A DNA stretch of 64,000 nt from Thioclava atlantica. Its GTDB lineage: Bacteria; Pseudomonadota; Alphaproteobacteria; Rhodobacterales; Rhodobacteraceae. Positions 18,140-28,904 of this stretch are shown here, one piece after another. Each line of letters starts with the position of its first letter. Within the stretch, counting starts at the first letter, position 1. A model generated the notes under the pieces. The model saw nothing but the letters and a program-made list of their open reading frames with translations, searched no databases and was not told where the DNA came from. The stretch spans positions 1-64,000 of the forward strand of contig NZ_AQRC01000017.1 in NCBI RefSeq assembly GCF_000737065.1, written 5' to 3'. The position numbers and the translations under genes were made by a program.

Positions 18140-21100
18140 ATGAAGATCGAACGCAAGTTCACCACGGAAGACACCGGCGCCTACGGAGCGCTCGCTTTCA
18201 CCACGACGGCCTCGGAGATTCGCAATCCCGACGGCAAGGTGGTGTTCCGCAACGAGTCGGTCGAGGTCCCCGAAGGCTGGAGCCAGGTCGCTTCCGACGT
18301 GCTCGCCCAGAAATATTTCCGCAAGGCCGGTGTCCCCGCCGCGCTCAAGAAGGTGCGCGAAAAGGGCGTGCCGGAATTCCTGTGGCGCTCGGTGCCCGAT
18401 GAAGACGCGCTTGCCCAGCTCCCCGAAGAGGCGCGTTTCACCGGCGAGAGCTCGGCCAAGCAAGTCTTCGACCGTCTCGCAGGCGCCTGGTGCTACTGGG
18501 GTTGGAAGGGGGGCTACTTCTCGACCGAGGCCGACGCCCAGGCCTATTACGACGAGATGCGCTACATGCTCGCCGAGCAGATGGCCGCGCCGAACTCGCC
18601 GCAATGGTTCAACACCGGCCTGCACTGGGCCTATGGCATCGACGGCCCCGGTCAGGGGCACTTCTATGTCGATCACAAGACCGGAAAGCTGACCAAGTCG
18701 AGCTCGGCCTATGAGCATCCGCAGCCCCATGCCTGCTTCATCCAGTCGGTTTCGGACGATCTGGTGAACGAGGGCGGGATCATGGATCTCTGGGTCCGCG
18801 AGGCGCGTCTGTTCAAATACGGATCGGGCACCGGCACCAACTTCTCGAGCCTGCGCGCCGAGGGGGAATCGCTCTCGGGCGGCGGCAGATCCTCGGGCCT
18901 GATGGGGTTCCTGAAGATCGGCGACCGCGCGGCAGGTGCGATCAAGTCGGGCGGCACCACGCGCCGCGCGGCGAAGATGGTGATCTGCGACATGGACCAC
19001 CCCGATGTCGAGCAATTCGTGAACTGGAAGGTGATCGAGGAGCAGAAGGTGGCCTCGCTGGTCGCGGGCTCGAAGCTGCACGAGCGCGAACTCAACAAGA
19101 TCTTCGAGGCGATCCGTGTTTTCGACGGTTCGGACGAGGGCTCGGTCGATCCGGTGAAGAACCCGGCGCTGAAAGAGGCGATCAAATCCGCCAAGCGCGT
19201 GATGATCCCCGAGACCTATATCAACCGCGTGCTGCAATATGCGCGGCAGGGCTATGGCTCCATCGAATTCCCGACCTATGACACGGATTGGGACAGCGAA
19301 GCCTACGTTTCGGTCTCCGGCCAGAATTCGAACAACTCGGTGCGTGTCACCAATGCCTTCCTGAAGGCGGTGAAGGACGATGCCGATTGGGAACTGATCC
19401 GCCGCACCGACGGCAAGGTCGCGAAAACCGTGAAGGCGCGCGATCTGTGGGAGCAGGTCGGCCACGCGGCCTGGGCCTGTGCCGATCCGGGCATCCAGTT
19501 CCACGACACCGTGAACGAGTGGCACACTTGCCCCGAGGACGGCCCGATCCGCGGCTCGAATCCGTGCTCGGAATACATGTTCCTCGACGACACGGCGTGC
19601 AACCTCGCCTCGATGAACCTGCTGACCTTCTACAAGGACGCCAAGTTCGACGCGGAGGCCTATATCCACGCGACCCGTCTCTGGACGGTGACGCTGGAAA
19701 TCTCGGTGCTGATGGCGCAGTTCCCCTCGAAGGAGATCGCGCAGCGCTCTTACGACTTCCGGACGCTGGGTCTCGGCTATGCCAATATCGGCGGGCTGCT
19801 GATGAACATGGGCCTCGGCTATGACAGCGACGAGGGCCGGGCGCTGTGCGGCGCGCTCACCGCGATCCTGACCGGCGTGTCCTACGCGACCTCTGCCGAG
19901 ATGGCGGGCGAGCTCGGGCCGTTCCCGGGCTACGAGAAGAACGCCAAGCACATGCTGCGCGTCATCCGCAACCACCGCACCGCCGCGAACGGCAAGAGCA
20001 CGGGCTATGAGGCGCTCGAGGTGAAACCGGTCGCGCTCGACCACAAGAACTGCCCCGATCAAGATCTGGTCCAGCTCGCGGTGCAGGCCTGGGACGAGGC
20101 GCTGAGCCTGGGCGAGAAGCATGGATACCGCAACGCGCAGGTCTCGGTGATCGCGCCCACCGGCACGATCGGACTGGTGATGGATTGCGACACCACCGGC
20201 ATCGAGCCCGATTTCGCGCTGGTGAAGTTCAAGAAGCTCGCGGGGGGCGGTTATTTCAAGATCATCAACCGCTCGGTGCCCGCGGCGCTCGAGACGCTCG
20301 GCTACGGCCCGGCGGAGATCGAGGAGATCATCGCCTATGCCGTGGGCCACGCCTCGCTTGGCAACTGCCCCGACATCAACACCACCGCACTGATCGGCCA
20401 CGGCTTCGGCCCGCGCGAGATCGAGAAGATCGAGGCGGCGCTGCCCACGGCCTTCGATATCCGCTTCGTGTTCAACCAGTGGACGCTGGGCGAGGAGTTC
20501 TGCACCCAGACTCTCGGCATCCCGGCTGCGAAGCTCAACGATCCGACCTTCGACATGCTGCGCCATCTCGGCTTCACCAAGAAGCAGATCGAGGCCGCGA
20601 ACGATCATGTCTGCGGGACAATGACGCTCGAGGGCGCGCCGCATCTGAAGGACGAGCATCTGATCGTGTTCGACTGCGCCAACCCCTGCGGCAAGAAGGG
20701 CAAGCGCTACCTCTCGGTCGACAGCCACATCTACATGATGGCGGCGGCGCAAAGCTTCATCTCGGGCGCGATCTCGAAGACGATCAACATGGCCAACCAT
20801 GCCTCGATCGAGGACGTGAAGGCGGCTTACGAGTTGAGCTGGTCTCTCGGGATCAAGGCCAATGCGCTCTACCGCGACGGCTCGAAGCTGAGCCAGCCGC
20901 TCGCCGCGGCGCTCGTCGAGGATGACGAGGAGGCCGAGGAAATCCTCGCCACCGGTTCGGCGCAGGAAAAGGCGGCCGTTCTGGCCGAGAAGATCGTCGA
21001 GAAGGTGGTGGTCAAGGAGCTGGTGCGCAGCCACCGCGAGAAGCTTCCCGATCGCCGCAAGGGCTACACCCAGAAGGCGGTCGTGGGCGGCCACAAGGTC

Positions 21101-21790
21101 TATCTGCGCACGGGCGAATACGAGGACGGCAATCTCGGCGAGATCTTCATCGACATGCACAAGGAAGGTGCGGGCTTCCGGGCGATGATGAACAACTTCG
21201 CGATCGCCGTCTCGGTCGGCCTGCAATACGGGGTGCCGCTCGAGGAATTCGTGGACGCCTTCACCTTCACCAAGTTCGAACCCGCCGGCATGGTCCAGGG
21301 CAACGACTCGATCAAGAACGCGACCTCGATCCTCGATTACGTGTTCCGCGAACTCGCCGTGTCCTATCTCGACCGCACGGATCTCGCGCATATCAAGCCG
21401 CAGGGCACGACCTTCGACGATCTGGGCGGCGGCGTGGCCGAGGGCAAGCGCGAGGGCAATGTCGAGCCGGTCTCGGAGACCGCGTCGAAATCGCTCGAAG
21501 TGCTGCGCCAGATCTCCTCGACCGGCTATCTGCGCAAGCGGATGCCGCAGGAGCTGATGGTGCTGCAGGGCGGCGCGGGCATCGAGACCCTGCGCGCACA
21601 AAGCCTGCAGGCGAGCGTGACCACCACCACCGCGGTCGCGACCGGATCGGTGCAGATGGATGCGCGCACCAAGGCGAAGATGCAGGGCTACGAGGGCGAG
21701 GCCTGCGGTGAATGCGGCAACTACACGCTCGTGCGCAACGGCACCTGCATGAAGTGCAATACCTGCGGGGCGACCAGCGGTTGTTCCTGA
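18140..21790 (+). CDS. nrdJ: NrdJ, vitamin B12-dependent class II ribonucleotide reductase (long form)
   Basis: This 1216-residue enzyme reduces ribonucleotides to deoxyribonucleotides using adenosylcobalamin as radical generator and works with or without oxygen. Motifs include [15 protein letters not shown] and HACFIQSV near the N-terminus, [20 protein letters not shown] around residue 473 (catalytic Cys and Glu region), and a C-terminal zinc-ribbon tail [20 protein letters not shown] with a terminal Cys for re-reduction. The ATG at 18140 (MKIERKF) is preferred over the TTG at 18122. It appears monocistronic, followed by a strong hairpin. A second, shorter class II RNR lies at 54980. Confidence 0.97.
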   Translation: MKIERKFTTEDTGAYGALAFTTTASEIRNPDGKVVFRNESVEVPEGWSQVASDVLAQKYFRKAGVPAALKKVREKGVPEFLWRSVPDEDALAQLPEEARFTGESSAKQVFDRLAGAWCYWGWKGGYFSTEADAQAYYDEMRYMLAEQMAAPNSPQWFNTGLHWAYGIDGPGQGHFYVDHKTGKLTKSSSAYEHPQPHACFIQSVSDDLVNEGGIMDLWVREARLFKYGSGTGTNFSSLRAEGESLSGGGRSSGLMGFLKIGDRAAGAIKSGGTTRRAAKMVICDMDHPDVEQFVNWKVIEEQKVASLVAGSKLHERELNKIFEAIRVFDGSDEGSVDPVKNPALKEAIKSAKRVMIPETYINRVLQYARQGYGSIEFPTYDTDWDSEAYVSVSGQNSNNSVRVTNAFLKAVKDDADWELIRRTDGKVAKTVKARDLWEQVGHAAWACADPGIQFHDTVNEWHTCPEDGPIRGSNPCSEYMFLDDTACNLASMNLLTFYKDAKFDAEAYIHATRLWTVTLEISVLMAQFPSKEIAQRSYDFRTLGLGYANIGGLLMNMGLGYDSDEGRALCGALTAILTGVSYATSAEMAGELGPFPGYEKNAKHMLRVIRNHRTAANGKSTGYEALEVKPVALDHKNCPDQDLVQLAVQAWDEALSLGEKHGYRNAQVSVIAPTGTIGLVMDCDTTGIEPDFALVKFKKLAGGGYFKIINRSVPAALETLGYGPAEIEEIIAYAVGHASLGNCPDINTTALIGHGFGPREIEKIEAALPTAFDIRFVFNQWTLGEEFCTQTLGIPAAKLNDPTFDMLRHLGFTKKQIEAANDHVCGTMTLEGAPHLKDEHLIVFDCANPCGKKGKRYLSVDSHIYMMAAAQSFISGAISKTINMANHASIEDVKAAYELSWSLGIKANALYRDGSKLSQPLAAALVEDDEEAEEILATGSAQEKAAVLAEKIVEKVVVKELVRSHREKLPDRRKGYTQKAVVGGHKVYLRTGEYEDGNLGEIFIDMHKEGAGFRAMMNNFAIAVSVGLQYGVPLEEFVDAFTFTKFEPAGMVQGNDSIKNATSILDYVFRELAVSYLDRTDLAHIKPQGTTFDDLGGGVAEGKREGNVEPVSETASKSLEVLRQISSTGYLRKRMPQELMVLQGGAGIETLRAQSLQASVTTTTAVATGSVQMDARTKAKMQGYEGEACGECGNYTLVRNGTCMKCNTCGATSGCS

Positions 21791-21796
21791 GGGACA

Positions 21797-21822
21797 GGGG
21801 CTCCGGGTTCGCCCGGGGCCCC
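21797..21822 (+). terminator. Strong UUCG-loop hairpin after nrdJ
   Basis: GGGGCTCCGGG (21797-21807), loop TTCG, CCCGGGGCCCC (21812-21822) form an 11-bp stem with one G-T pair, starting 7 bases after the nrdJ stop. No T-run follows, so it may be an mRNA 3' stabiliser or a weak terminator. Confidence 0.5.
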
Positions 21823-21879
21823 GACGACGAATGCGGGGGCGTGTGCGCCTCGGCGCGCAAGAACGGAACGGAGAAACGC

Positions 21880-22125
21880 GTGGAACTGATCGTCGGAAAC
21901 AAGCGGGTGACGCCGAAATCGCTGCGCCGGATCCCCGGCGGGGTCGAGGCGGAGCTTGCGGGCGAGGGGCTCACCTCGGTGCTCGATGCGACCTTCGGCG
22001 GCACCTCGATCGCGCTCTCGGGCGGCGATCTCGACCATCACGCGCTCGACGTGACCGATATCCGCATGGCCGGCGCCACGACCACCGTGACGCTCCTCGC
22101 GACCCGCGAGATGGCTTTGCATTGA
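21880..22125 (+). CDS. Small hypothetical protein (81 aa) downstream of nrdJ
   Basis: From a GTG at 21880 with a GGAG about 8 bases upstream, the frame encodes 81 residues beginning VELIVGNKRVTPKSLRRIPG and ending TLLATREMALH. The sequence has alternating hydrophobic strands and no recognised motif. The frame continues open upstream into nrdJ's end, but that part is Arg-rich and out-of-frame in character. A strong terminator follows at 22223. I do not recognise the family. Confidence 0.55.
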   Translation: MELIVGNKRVTPKSLRRIPGGVEAELAGEGLTSVLDATFGGTSIALSGGDLDHHALDVTDIRMAGATTTVTLLATREMALH

Positions 22126-22222
22126 GATCCGGGGCGGGTGCGCTCGCCCCAGACGCTGAGAAGGCCCAGGCAAAACGACGATAAGCTCGGGCGGTCAACG
22201 AATGAGCCTGATCGGCGAAACT

Positions 22223-22257
22223 GGCCCCCTCCCACCCCACGGGAGGGGGCCGCTTTA
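22223..22257 (+). terminator. Rho-independent terminator
   Basis: A perfect 11-bp stem, GGCCCCCTCCC (22223-22233) with GGGAGGGGGCC (22241-22251), loop of 7, followed by CGCTTT. It ends transcription from nrdJ and the small gene. Confidence 0.75.
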
Positions 22258-22315
22258 TGCCGCAGGGTGACGAATTTTCTGGCGATCGCTCGCCCGTGGG
22301 CCTATGGGCCTGTTC

Positions 22316-22657
22316 ATGACCGAGACCCCGCCTCCGTGCCCCGAATGCAAATCCCTCTATACCTATCAGGTGGACGCGCTGCTGATCTGCCCCGAATGCG
22401 GCCATGAATGGTCCGCCGAGGCACCGCCGGAGTCCGGGACGCAGGTGCGCGACAGCGTGGGCAATCTCCTCGCCGATGGCGATACGGTCACGGTGATCAA
22501 GGATCTCAAGGTGAAGGGATCGTCCTCGGTGGTGAAGGTCGGCACCAAGGTGCGCGGCATCCGGCTTGTCGATGGCGATCACGATATCGACTGCAAGATC
22601 CCCGGGATCGGGCAGATGGGGCTGAAGTCCCAATTCGTGAAGAAAGTCTCCGACTAG
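22316..22657 (+). CDS. yjdM: YjdM/PhnA-family zinc-ribbon protein
   Basis: A 113-residue protein with an N-terminal zinc ribbon ([11 protein letters not shown]...[11 protein letters not shown]) and a C-terminal barrel-like domain ([25 protein letters not shown]). The layout matches the YjdM (formerly PhnA) family. The old name alkylphosphonate utilization protein is not well founded; function is unclear. I chose the second ATG at 22316 ([11 protein letters not shown]). It is convergent with the flippase gene. Confidence 0.9.
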   Translation: MTETPPPCPECKSLYTYQVDALLICPECGHEWSAEAPPESGTQVRDSVGNLLADGDTVTVIKDLKVKGSSSVVKVGTKVRGIRLVDGDHDIDCKIPGIGQMGLKSQFVKKVSD

Positions 22658-22699
22658 GGGCGCGCGGCTTTCGTCCGCGGCCACCGCGCGCCGGTTCTC

Positions 22700-24103
22700 T
22701 CAGAGTTCGCCGGGGAGGCGCTCCGCGAAATAGCCCCGCAATCCCTTCATCGAGAGCGCCTGCAACGCGATCAGGACCAGCACGAGGGGGAGCGCGAGAA
22801 CGAGCCCCCGGCCGCCGGACGGCGCGAGCCATGTGACCAGCGGGATTGCCAGCAGCGTGATCGCGGTGGCAAGTGCCGCGCCCTGGATCGGGGGCAGGGG
22901 GGCGACGCGGCGCAAACGCCACAGGCCGAGCGCGAAGCCCGCGAGTTCCGCCGCGGCCCCGAGCCAGATCACTGCGGCAAACGATCCGGTCTCGCGCAGC
23001 ACCCAGTAACTCAGCGGCAGCACCGCCACGCGCGGCAGGTTCCCCCACAATCCGTTGCTGCTGTCGCCTGCCGATAACGCGGCCACGGCGGGGCCGGATT
23101 TGAACACCCGCAGCGCATGGAGCACCGCGAACGGGATCAGGAGCGGGATGAGCGGCGCGTATTTCGCCCCGAGCAGCCAATGCACCACCGGGGCGCCCAG
23201 CAGAAAGGTGCCCAGCACGAGCGCCGCTCCGGTCAGCAGCGCGGCCTCGAAGGTTGCGGCCGACAGGCGCCCATACGCGACTGCGTCGCCCGCGGCATGG
23301 GCGGTCGAGATACGCGGCAGGAACAGGTTCTGGATCGTCTTCGCGCCGATCAGCGTGGGCGTGAGTGTCAGCGTCACGCCCATCGCGTAGACCGCGAGCG
23401 CCTCCATCCCCGAGACGCGCCCGACGATGATCTTGTCGCCCTGAAAGACAAGATACATCAGCCCCGCATTGACCAGCATCGGCATCCCGAAGCGCAGGCT
23501 CTCGCGGATTACCATGCGCTCGAGGCTCAGACGGTAGGGGCGTTCGGCCATGACATGCGACGTGACGAGCCCGAGCCCCGCGTAAAGCAGCATCGCCCAG
23601 AGCGCGACCCGCCAGTCACCGAAGAGATGCGCGAGCGGCCAGAGCGAGATCAGCGCCCCGAGTGCGGGCAGGTTGCCGGTCAGCAGGATCGGCAGGTAGC
23701 GCCCGCCCCGCTGTGCGCGGTGAATATCGAAATGCTGAAGCGCGTTGATGAGCGGGATCAGCGCGAGCCAGCGATAGGCCGAGACGGCCTCGCTCACGTC
23801 GAGGAAGGCGGCGATCGGCCCGGCCAGCGCGAAGAGCACCGCCGCCGCGATCGCGCCGCGCAGCACCTGGAACCCCTGTAGCGCAGCCTGAAACCGGGGC
23901 TCGTCGCCCTTGGGCGATTGGACGATCTGCTGGTGCAGCTCGAGCGTCGAGGCCATCTCGATCATCGCCATGACCATCGCGAAGGTCGCCGCGATCCCGT
24001 AATCGGGCACCGGGATCAGCCGCGCCACCATCAGGTTGCGCGCCAGCAGCAGCGCGGAGGTCGCGGCATTTCCCGAAAGGATCAGAAGGGCGGTGCGCAG
24101 CAT
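22700..24103 (-). CDS. Oligosaccharide flippase (Wzx/MATE-like polysaccharide exporter)
   Basis: A 467-residue membrane protein with about 12-14 hydrophobic segments, starting MLRTALLILSGNAATSALLLARNLMVARLI and containing PVPDYGIAATFAMVMAM, the usual polysaccharide-biosynthesis-protein pattern. Wzx proteins flip lipid-linked glycan units across the inner membrane. The ATG at 24103 is chosen because upstream residues are Arg/Pro-rich. It is divergent from a GT2 gene and borders a cluster of glycan genes running to 31.1 kb. Confidence 0.9.
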   Translation of the reverse strand: MLRTALLILSGNAATSALLLARNLMVARLIPVPDYGIAATFAMVMAMIEMASTLELHQQIVQSPKGDEPRFQAALQGFQVLRGAIAAAVLFALAGPIAAFLDVSEAVSAYRWLALIPLINALQHFDIHRAQRGGRYLPILLTGNLPALGALISLWPLAHLFGDWRVALWAMLLYAGLGLVTSHVMAERPYRLSLERMVIRESLRFGMPMLVNAGLMYLVFQGDKIIVGRVSGMEALAVYAMGVTLTLTPTLIGAKTIQNLFLPRISTAHAAGDAVAYGRLSAATFEAALLTGAALVLGTFLLGAPVVHWLLGAKYAPLIPLLIPFAVLHALRVFKSGPAVAALSAGDSSNGLWGNLPRVAVLPLSYWVLRETGSFAAVIWLGAAAELAGFALGLWRLRRVAPLPPIQGAALATAITLLAIPLVTWLAPSGGRGLVLALPLVLVLIALQALSMKGLRGYFAERLPGEL

Positions 24104-24288
24104 GCTCGGTCCGGCTGGGCGGGCCTTTCGCGGCCGCGCGGTTCGAGGCGCATCATCCGGTCGCGCGGGTGGAGAGGTCAAGAAGGCTGTGGCGCTCGCG
24201 CCATCGCTGTGCCCTGAGCGCCGCGGTCGGGCTTGCCTGCGGTCGGGCATTGCTGTTCAACTCGCCGCAAAACCGAGACAGATCGAGC

Positions 24289-25155
24289 ATGACCCGCCCC
24301 GAAGCCGCCGTCATCATCCCGCATTACAATGACGTGGCGCGCCTGATGCGCTGCCTCGACGGGCTGGTGCCGCAACTCGACGACCGGATCGAACTGATCG
24401 TGGTGGACAACGGCTCGAGCGCCGATCTCTCGCCCTTGCGCGCGGCCTATCCCGACTTGCGCATCGTCACCGAGCCGAAGCGCGGGGCGGCCGAGGCACG
24501 CAATCGCGGCGTGGCCGAGACCACGGCGGAGCGGCTCTTCTTCATCGACAGCGATTGCGTGGCCGATCGCGACTGGATCGCCACCGCCTTCGCCGTGGCC
24601 GGACGGGGTGATCTCGTGGGCGGACATGTCGCGGTCTTCGACGAAACGCCGCCCCCGCGTTCGGGCGCGGAAGCTTTCGAGACCGTCTTCGCCTTCGATT
24701 TCCGCCGCTATATCGAGGAGAAGGGCTTTTCGGGCACTGGCAACCTGCTGACGCGGCGCGATGTCTACGCGGCGACGGGGCCTTTCATCGCGGGGCTCTC
24801 GGAGGATCTCGACTGGTGCCGCCGCGCGACCGCGAAGGGCTATACGCTCGTCTATGCGGATGAGTTGCGCGTGGGCCATCCCTCGCGACAGGACTGGGCG
24901 GCGCTGGCGCGGAAATGGCGACGGCTCACCGAGGAGGGGTTCGGGGTGAATGGCGCGGGGCCGCGCGACCGGCTCCGCTGGGCGGGCAAGGCGCTCCTGA
25001 TGCCGCTCTCGATCCTCGCCCATGTGCCGAAGGTCCTCAGGCATCCCGGGCTCCGCGACGGGGGCGAGCGGATACGGGCTGTCGGCACGCTGGCGCGCCT
25101 GCGGCTGGCGCGGATGGTCTGGATGCTGCGGCAGGCGCTTTTCGGGAAACTGTAG
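24289..25155 (+). CDS. Glycosyltransferase family 2
   Basis: A 288-residue GT-A enzyme. Motifs: AAVIIPHYNDVARLMRCLDG, ELIVVDNGSSADLS, and the DxD-type metal/nucleotide-sugar motif FFIDSDCVADRDW. After the catalytic domain the SEDLDWCRRATAKG acceptor motif (ED) is present, then an amphipathic C-terminal region. It starts at ATG 24289. First gene of the plus-strand part of the glycan cluster; sugar specificity is not predictable. Confidence 0.93.
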   Translation: MTRPEAAVIIPHYNDVARLMRCLDGLVPQLDDRIELIVVDNGSSADLSPLRAAYPDLRIVTEPKRGAAEARNRGVAETTAERLFFIDSDCVADRDWIATAFAVAGRGDLVGGHVAVFDETPPPRSGAEAFETVFAFDFRRYIEEKGFSGTGNLLTRRDVYAATGPFIAGLSEDLDWCRRATAKGYTLVYADELRVGHPSRQDWAALARKWRRLTEEGFGVNGAGPRDRLRWAGKALLMPLSILAHVPKVLRHPGLRDGGERIRAVGTLARLRLARMVWMLRQALFGKL

Positions 25156-25293
25156 CGGCTCAGGGGCCACAGACCGCGACCAAGCCCTTGCGCGCGGCCC
25201 GAAAACCTTGCCCGACCGCGCAACGGCCGACTATCGTCGCGGGCAACGATATCTCGAGAGCCGCAGCCAAGCGGCCGTGATGGGCAGGTCGCG

Positions 25294-27438
25294 ATGGAGC
25301 AAATCGCACAACGCTGGGGACAATTCGCCCGCGCCGCACGGCGTGGCCTTTTCGGGTGCGCGCTGGCGCTGGTCGCTGTCACGCCGGGATTTGCGAAGGA
25401 TTGGCGGGTGGCGGCGCCCGGGGAGCTTGCGCAGGTCCTTGAGCGCGTCGTACCGGGAGATGTGGTCGACCTGGCGCCCGGCCGGTATCCGGAGCTCGTT
25501 CTTAACAAGGTCGCAGGCGCCCAGGGCGCGCCGATCACCATCCGCTCCGCCGAGCCTGGCCATCCCGCGCAGATCGCGCGCATGGATCTGCGCGAGGTGA
25601 GCCATCTCGTGCTCGACCGCCTGATCTTCGACTACCGCCATTCGCAGGGGGATGCCGCCAATCTGCGCCCTTTTCAGGTCTTCACCACCCGCGACCTGAC
25701 GATCCGTGACAGCCTCTTCGACGGCGATCTCGCGCCCCCTGACCCTGCGCTGACCGAACTGGGCCCGCTGCCCACGGCTTTCGGCCTTGCCGTGCGCGCC
25801 TCGACCGGGATCACGATCGAGGACAACGAGTTCCGGCTGTTCTATCGCGGCGCGATCGTCACCGATTGCACAGATGTGGTCCTGCGCGGCAACGACATCC
25901 ACGACATGCGCATGGACGGGCTCAATTTCGCGCAAGTCGAGCGGGTGCGGATCGAGAAGAACCATATCCACGATTTCCGCCGCGCGCTCGGCTCGGGCGA
26001 TCATGCCGACATGATCCAGTTCTGGACCGCGCGCACCGAGCGCCCGACCCGCGACGTGGTGATCGCGGAGAACGTTCTCAATTCGGGCTTCGGCGGCTTC
26101 ACCCAGTCGATCTTCATTCGCAACGAGATGGTCGATCGCGGCGAGGCGGGGCGCGAGATGTATTACCGCAATCTCGACATCCGCGACAACGTGATCGTCA
26201 ATGCGCATCTGCACGGCATTTCCGTGGGCGAGACCGACGGGTTGCGCATCGAGAACAACACGCTGATCCATGATGTCTTCTCCGAGGGAGAGAAACGCGA
26301 CCCGCGGCTCTGGATCCCGCAGATCCGGGTCGCGAAATCGGCGCGCAACGTCACCATCGCGCGCAATGCGGTGGGCGAGATAAGCGGCCCCGTGGGGCAG
26401 AGCGACTGGAGGGTGACGGGCAACCGGATCATCCAGGACCTGACCCCGGGCCGCCCGGATTACTACGACGCGCTTTTCGTGGCCGCGCGCACCGGACTGC
26501 CGACCGATCTGCGCAACTTCGCCTATCTTCCGGGCGGCGCACTGGCGGGCACTGGCGTGGGGGCGCCGCAACTCGATACGCTCGGGGCCGGGAACAGTTT
26601 CCAGCCGGTCATGCGCGTCGCGAAGGATGCCTCGGGGGGCACCGCGCTCGAATTCGATGCCAGCGGATCGGTGCTGCCGGAGGGGATCGCTTCAGGCGAT
26701 GTTCGCTACGTCTGGCAGATCGCCGAGGCCGCGCCGGTCGAGGGGGCGAGGGTGCCGATGCGCTTTACCCATCCCGGCAGCTATGACGTGACGCTGAGCG
26801 CGACGCTTCCCGACGGGCGGGTGGCGAAGAGCCAGGGCCGGGTGGTGGTGCGCGACGACCGGATCCTGAGCTACGATCCGCAGCTCGGGCGGATCATCTC
26901 GCATGCGGGGGCCGAGCCGAAAGCGCTCGACAGCATCCAGATCAGCCCCGGCGCGCTCGAATTCGGCCTGGGCGGCGGTTCGATCGACATCCCGCCCGAG
27001 ATGATCGCCCCCTTCTTCGGTGCGGATCATTTCGAGATCCATCTGAAGCTGCGCGCGCAGGGGGGCTACAAATCGGCGGGCGAGGTCCTGCGGGTCCATC
27101 AATCGCTGATCGTGACGGCCTCCGGACGCGGTACGCTCCGGGTCGAGTTCTGGCCCGCGAACGGTCAGAGGCTGTTGCTGCGTACCCGCTCGGTGCCGCT
27201 TTACGACGGGAACTGGCACGATATCACGCTGCGCTATTCCTCGGCCGAGACGCTTTTCGAAGTGCTGGCGGATGACGAGGTGATCGGCAAGGGCACCGTA
27301 TCGGGACGGGTGCGGCCGATGGAATATTGGGGGCTTTCGCTTGGCAATCCCTTCGGCGACCGCCCCAGCTTCCACGGCGAGATCCGGGCGCTCGATCTGC
27401 GCGCCACCGGCCCCGCGGTGATGGGAGCGCAGCGGTGA
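25294..27438 (+). CDS. Secreted right-handed parallel beta-helix protein with C-terminal beta-sandwich regions
   Basis: A 714-residue protein with a signal peptide (residues 1 to about 34, LFGCALALVAVTPGFA) and a beta-helix at about 40-390 made of Asn/Asp-rich turns such as ITIEDNEFRLFYRGAIV, DVVLRGNDIHDMR, VRIEKNHIHDF and LRIENNTLIHD. It is followed by a PKD-like stretch (about 455-520) and a LamG/concanavalin-like region (about 550-710). Beta-helix proteins of this kind are often polysaccharide lyases, epimerases or carbohydrate-binding proteins; no catalytic residues could be assigned. It overlaps the next gene by 4 bases and so belongs to the glycan operon. Confidence 0.85.
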   Translation: MEQIAQRWGQFARAARRGLFGCALALVAVTPGFAKDWRVAAPGELAQVLERVVPGDVVDLAPGRYPELVLNKVAGAQGAPITIRSAEPGHPAQIARMDLREVSHLVLDRLIFDYRHSQGDAANLRPFQVFTTRDLTIRDSLFDGDLAPPDPALTELGPLPTAFGLAVRASTGITIEDNEFRLFYRGAIVTDCTDVVLRGNDIHDMRMDGLNFAQVERVRIEKNHIHDFRRALGSGDHADMIQFWTARTERPTRDVVIAENVLNSGFGGFTQSIFIRNEMVDRGEAGREMYYRNLDIRDNVIVNAHLHGISVGETDGLRIENNTLIHDVFSEGEKRDPRLWIPQIRVAKSARNVTIARNAVGEISGPVGQSDWRVTGNRIIQDLTPGRPDYYDALFVAARTGLPTDLRNFAYLPGGALAGTGVGAPQLDTLGAGNSFQPVMRVAKDASGGTALEFDASGSVLPEGIASGDVRYVWQIAEAAPVEGARVPMRFTHPGSYDVTLSATLPDGRVAKSQGRVVVRDDRILSYDPQLGRIISHAGAEPKALDSIQISPGALEFGLGGGSIDIPPEMIAPFFGADHFEIHLKLRAQGGYKSAGEVLRVHQSLIVTASGRGTLRVEFWPANGQRLLLRTRSVPLYDGNWHDITLRYSSAETLFEVLADDEVIGKGTVSGRVRPMEYWGLSLGNPFGDRPSFHGEIRALDLRATGPAVMGAQR

Positions 27439-28904
27439 GCGGCTCGGGAACGCTGCGCTACACCCGCGCGGGCGGGAATGCGGCCAGCGCGGCTGCGGCC
27501 CCTCCGGCGGGGGGGCGCGCGCCGCAAGAGGCGGGACGATCCGGCCCGTTTCTCCCCGATGCGGCGCTGGCAGGCGCGAAACTTCCCAGGCCCGTTCTCC
27601 TCTTCCTGATCGCGATCCTCGTGCCGGTCTCTTTCAAGCTCGGCCCGCTCGCTCTGACCGGCGTACGGCTCGTGCTGATGGTGATGGTGCTTCCGTTGCT
27701 CGCGGGGCTCTTTTCCGGGCGCTACGGGCGGATGCGGGGGGTCGACTGGCTGTTTCTCGCGCATTTCGGATGGCTCACCCTCGCGCTTGCGGTGAACAAT
27801 TTCGACCGGGTGATCCAGCAATCGGGCTCGGTCGGGATCGAGTTTCTCGGCGGCTACCTGTTGGGTCGGGCCTATATCCGCACGCGCGAGGATTTCGCCG
27901 CGCTCTCCCACGCCCTCGTCCTGTCGCTCCTGCTCCTGCTGCCCTTCACGCTTTACGAGACGAAGACCGGGATCGCCCTGATCCCGACGCTGATAGGCAA
28001 GCTGCCGGGGTTGGGCTCGATCACCCTCGTCGTGACCGATCCGCGTCTCGGGCTCGAGCGGGTGCAGAGCTCCTTCGATCACCCGATCCATTTCGGGCTT
28101 TACGCCTCGGTCGCCTTCTCGCTGGCATTCCTCGCCTTCAAGGGCATCCGTTCGCGGCAATGGCGCGTCCTCATGGCTGCGACCGTCGGTGCCTCGGGGA
28201 TGCTCGCGCTCTCTTCCGGTGCGATCCTCGCCGTGCTGCTGCAAATCGGGCTGATCGGCTGGTTCCTGATGTTCCGGCGGATCGTCTGGCGCTGGTGGTT
28301 GCTGGTGGGGCTCGTCGTGCTCGCCTATGTCGCCATCGACCTGCTCTCCAACCGCAGCCCGATCAAGGTCTTCATGTCCTATGCGACCTTCTCGGCCCAT
28401 ACCGCCTATTGGCGGATGCTGATCTTCGAATGGGGGATGGTGAATGTCTGGGCCAATCCGGTCTTCGGCCTCGGGCTCAACGACTGGGTGCGTCCGGCCT
28501 GGATGCATTCGCCGAGCGTCGACAATTACTGGCTGCTGATGGCGATGCGCTACGGGATACCGGGCTTCGCGCTGGTCGCGGGCGGCTATGCGCTTGGCCT
28601 CGCGCAGATCATGCGGCGCAACTTCACCCATGATCTGAGGCTTCGGGTGTTCCGGCGCGCCTGGGTCTTCACCTTCGTCGGCCTGTCCTTCACGCTCTGC
28701 ACGGTGCATGTCTGGGGCTCGGTCTATGCCTTCGTCTTCTTCATGTTCGGCGCCGGGATGTGGCTGCTCGACGCGAAGGAAGAAGCCGCGCCCACGGCAA
28801 ATTCCGAACCCGCCCGGGACCGGCCCGAGCCGCGCCCGCGTCGCCCTTCCGCCCAGCTTCCCTATAGCCGCTTTCCCGCGCGAAAGGCGCGCTCCGCCAA
28901 ATGA
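27435..28904 (+). CDS. O-antigen ligase / Wzy-type polymerase family membrane protein
   Basis: A 489-residue protein starting at GTG 27435, which overlaps the previous stop as GTGA. A Pro/Ala-rich N-terminal 60 residues is followed by about ten hydrophobic segments and a large loop (about 330-365) carrying the family's conserved TAYWRMLIFEWGMVNVWANP and FGLGLNDWVRP. These proteins polymerise repeat units or ligate glycan to an acceptor. The C-terminal 45 residues are Pro/Arg-rich and cytoplasmic. The gene overlaps the next glycosyltransferase by 4 bases. Confidence 0.88.
   Translation: MSGSGTLRYTRAGGNAASAAAAPPAGGRAPQEAGRSGPFLPDAALAGAKLPRPVLLFLIAILVPVSFKLGPLALTGVRLVLMVMVLPLLAGLFSGRYGRMRGVDWLFLAHFGWLTLALAVNNFDRVIQQSGSVGIEFLGGYLLGRAYIRTREDFAALSHALVLSLLLLLPFTLYETKTGIALIPTLIGKLPGLGSITLVVTDPRLGLERVQSSFDHPIHFGLYASVAFSLAFLAFKGIRSRQWRVLMAATVGASGMLALSSGAILAVLLQIGLIGWFLMFRRIVWRWWLLVGLVVLAYVAIDLLSNRSPIKVFMSYATFSAHTAYWRMLIFEWGMVNVWANPVFGLGLNDWVRPAWMHSPSVDNYWLLMAMRYGIPGFALVAGGYALGLAQIMRRNFTHDLRLRVFRRAWVFTFVGLSFTLCTVHVWGSVYAFVFFMFGAGMWLLDAKEEAAPTANSEPARDRPEPRPRRPSAQLPYSRFPARKARSAK

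Noticed and set aside
17951-21601. Very long antisense open reading frame opposite nrdJ
   Set aside because: High-GC codon bias leaves the opposite strand free of stops; its protein is His/Arg/Leu-rich with no motifs, and nrdJ on the plus strand is certain.
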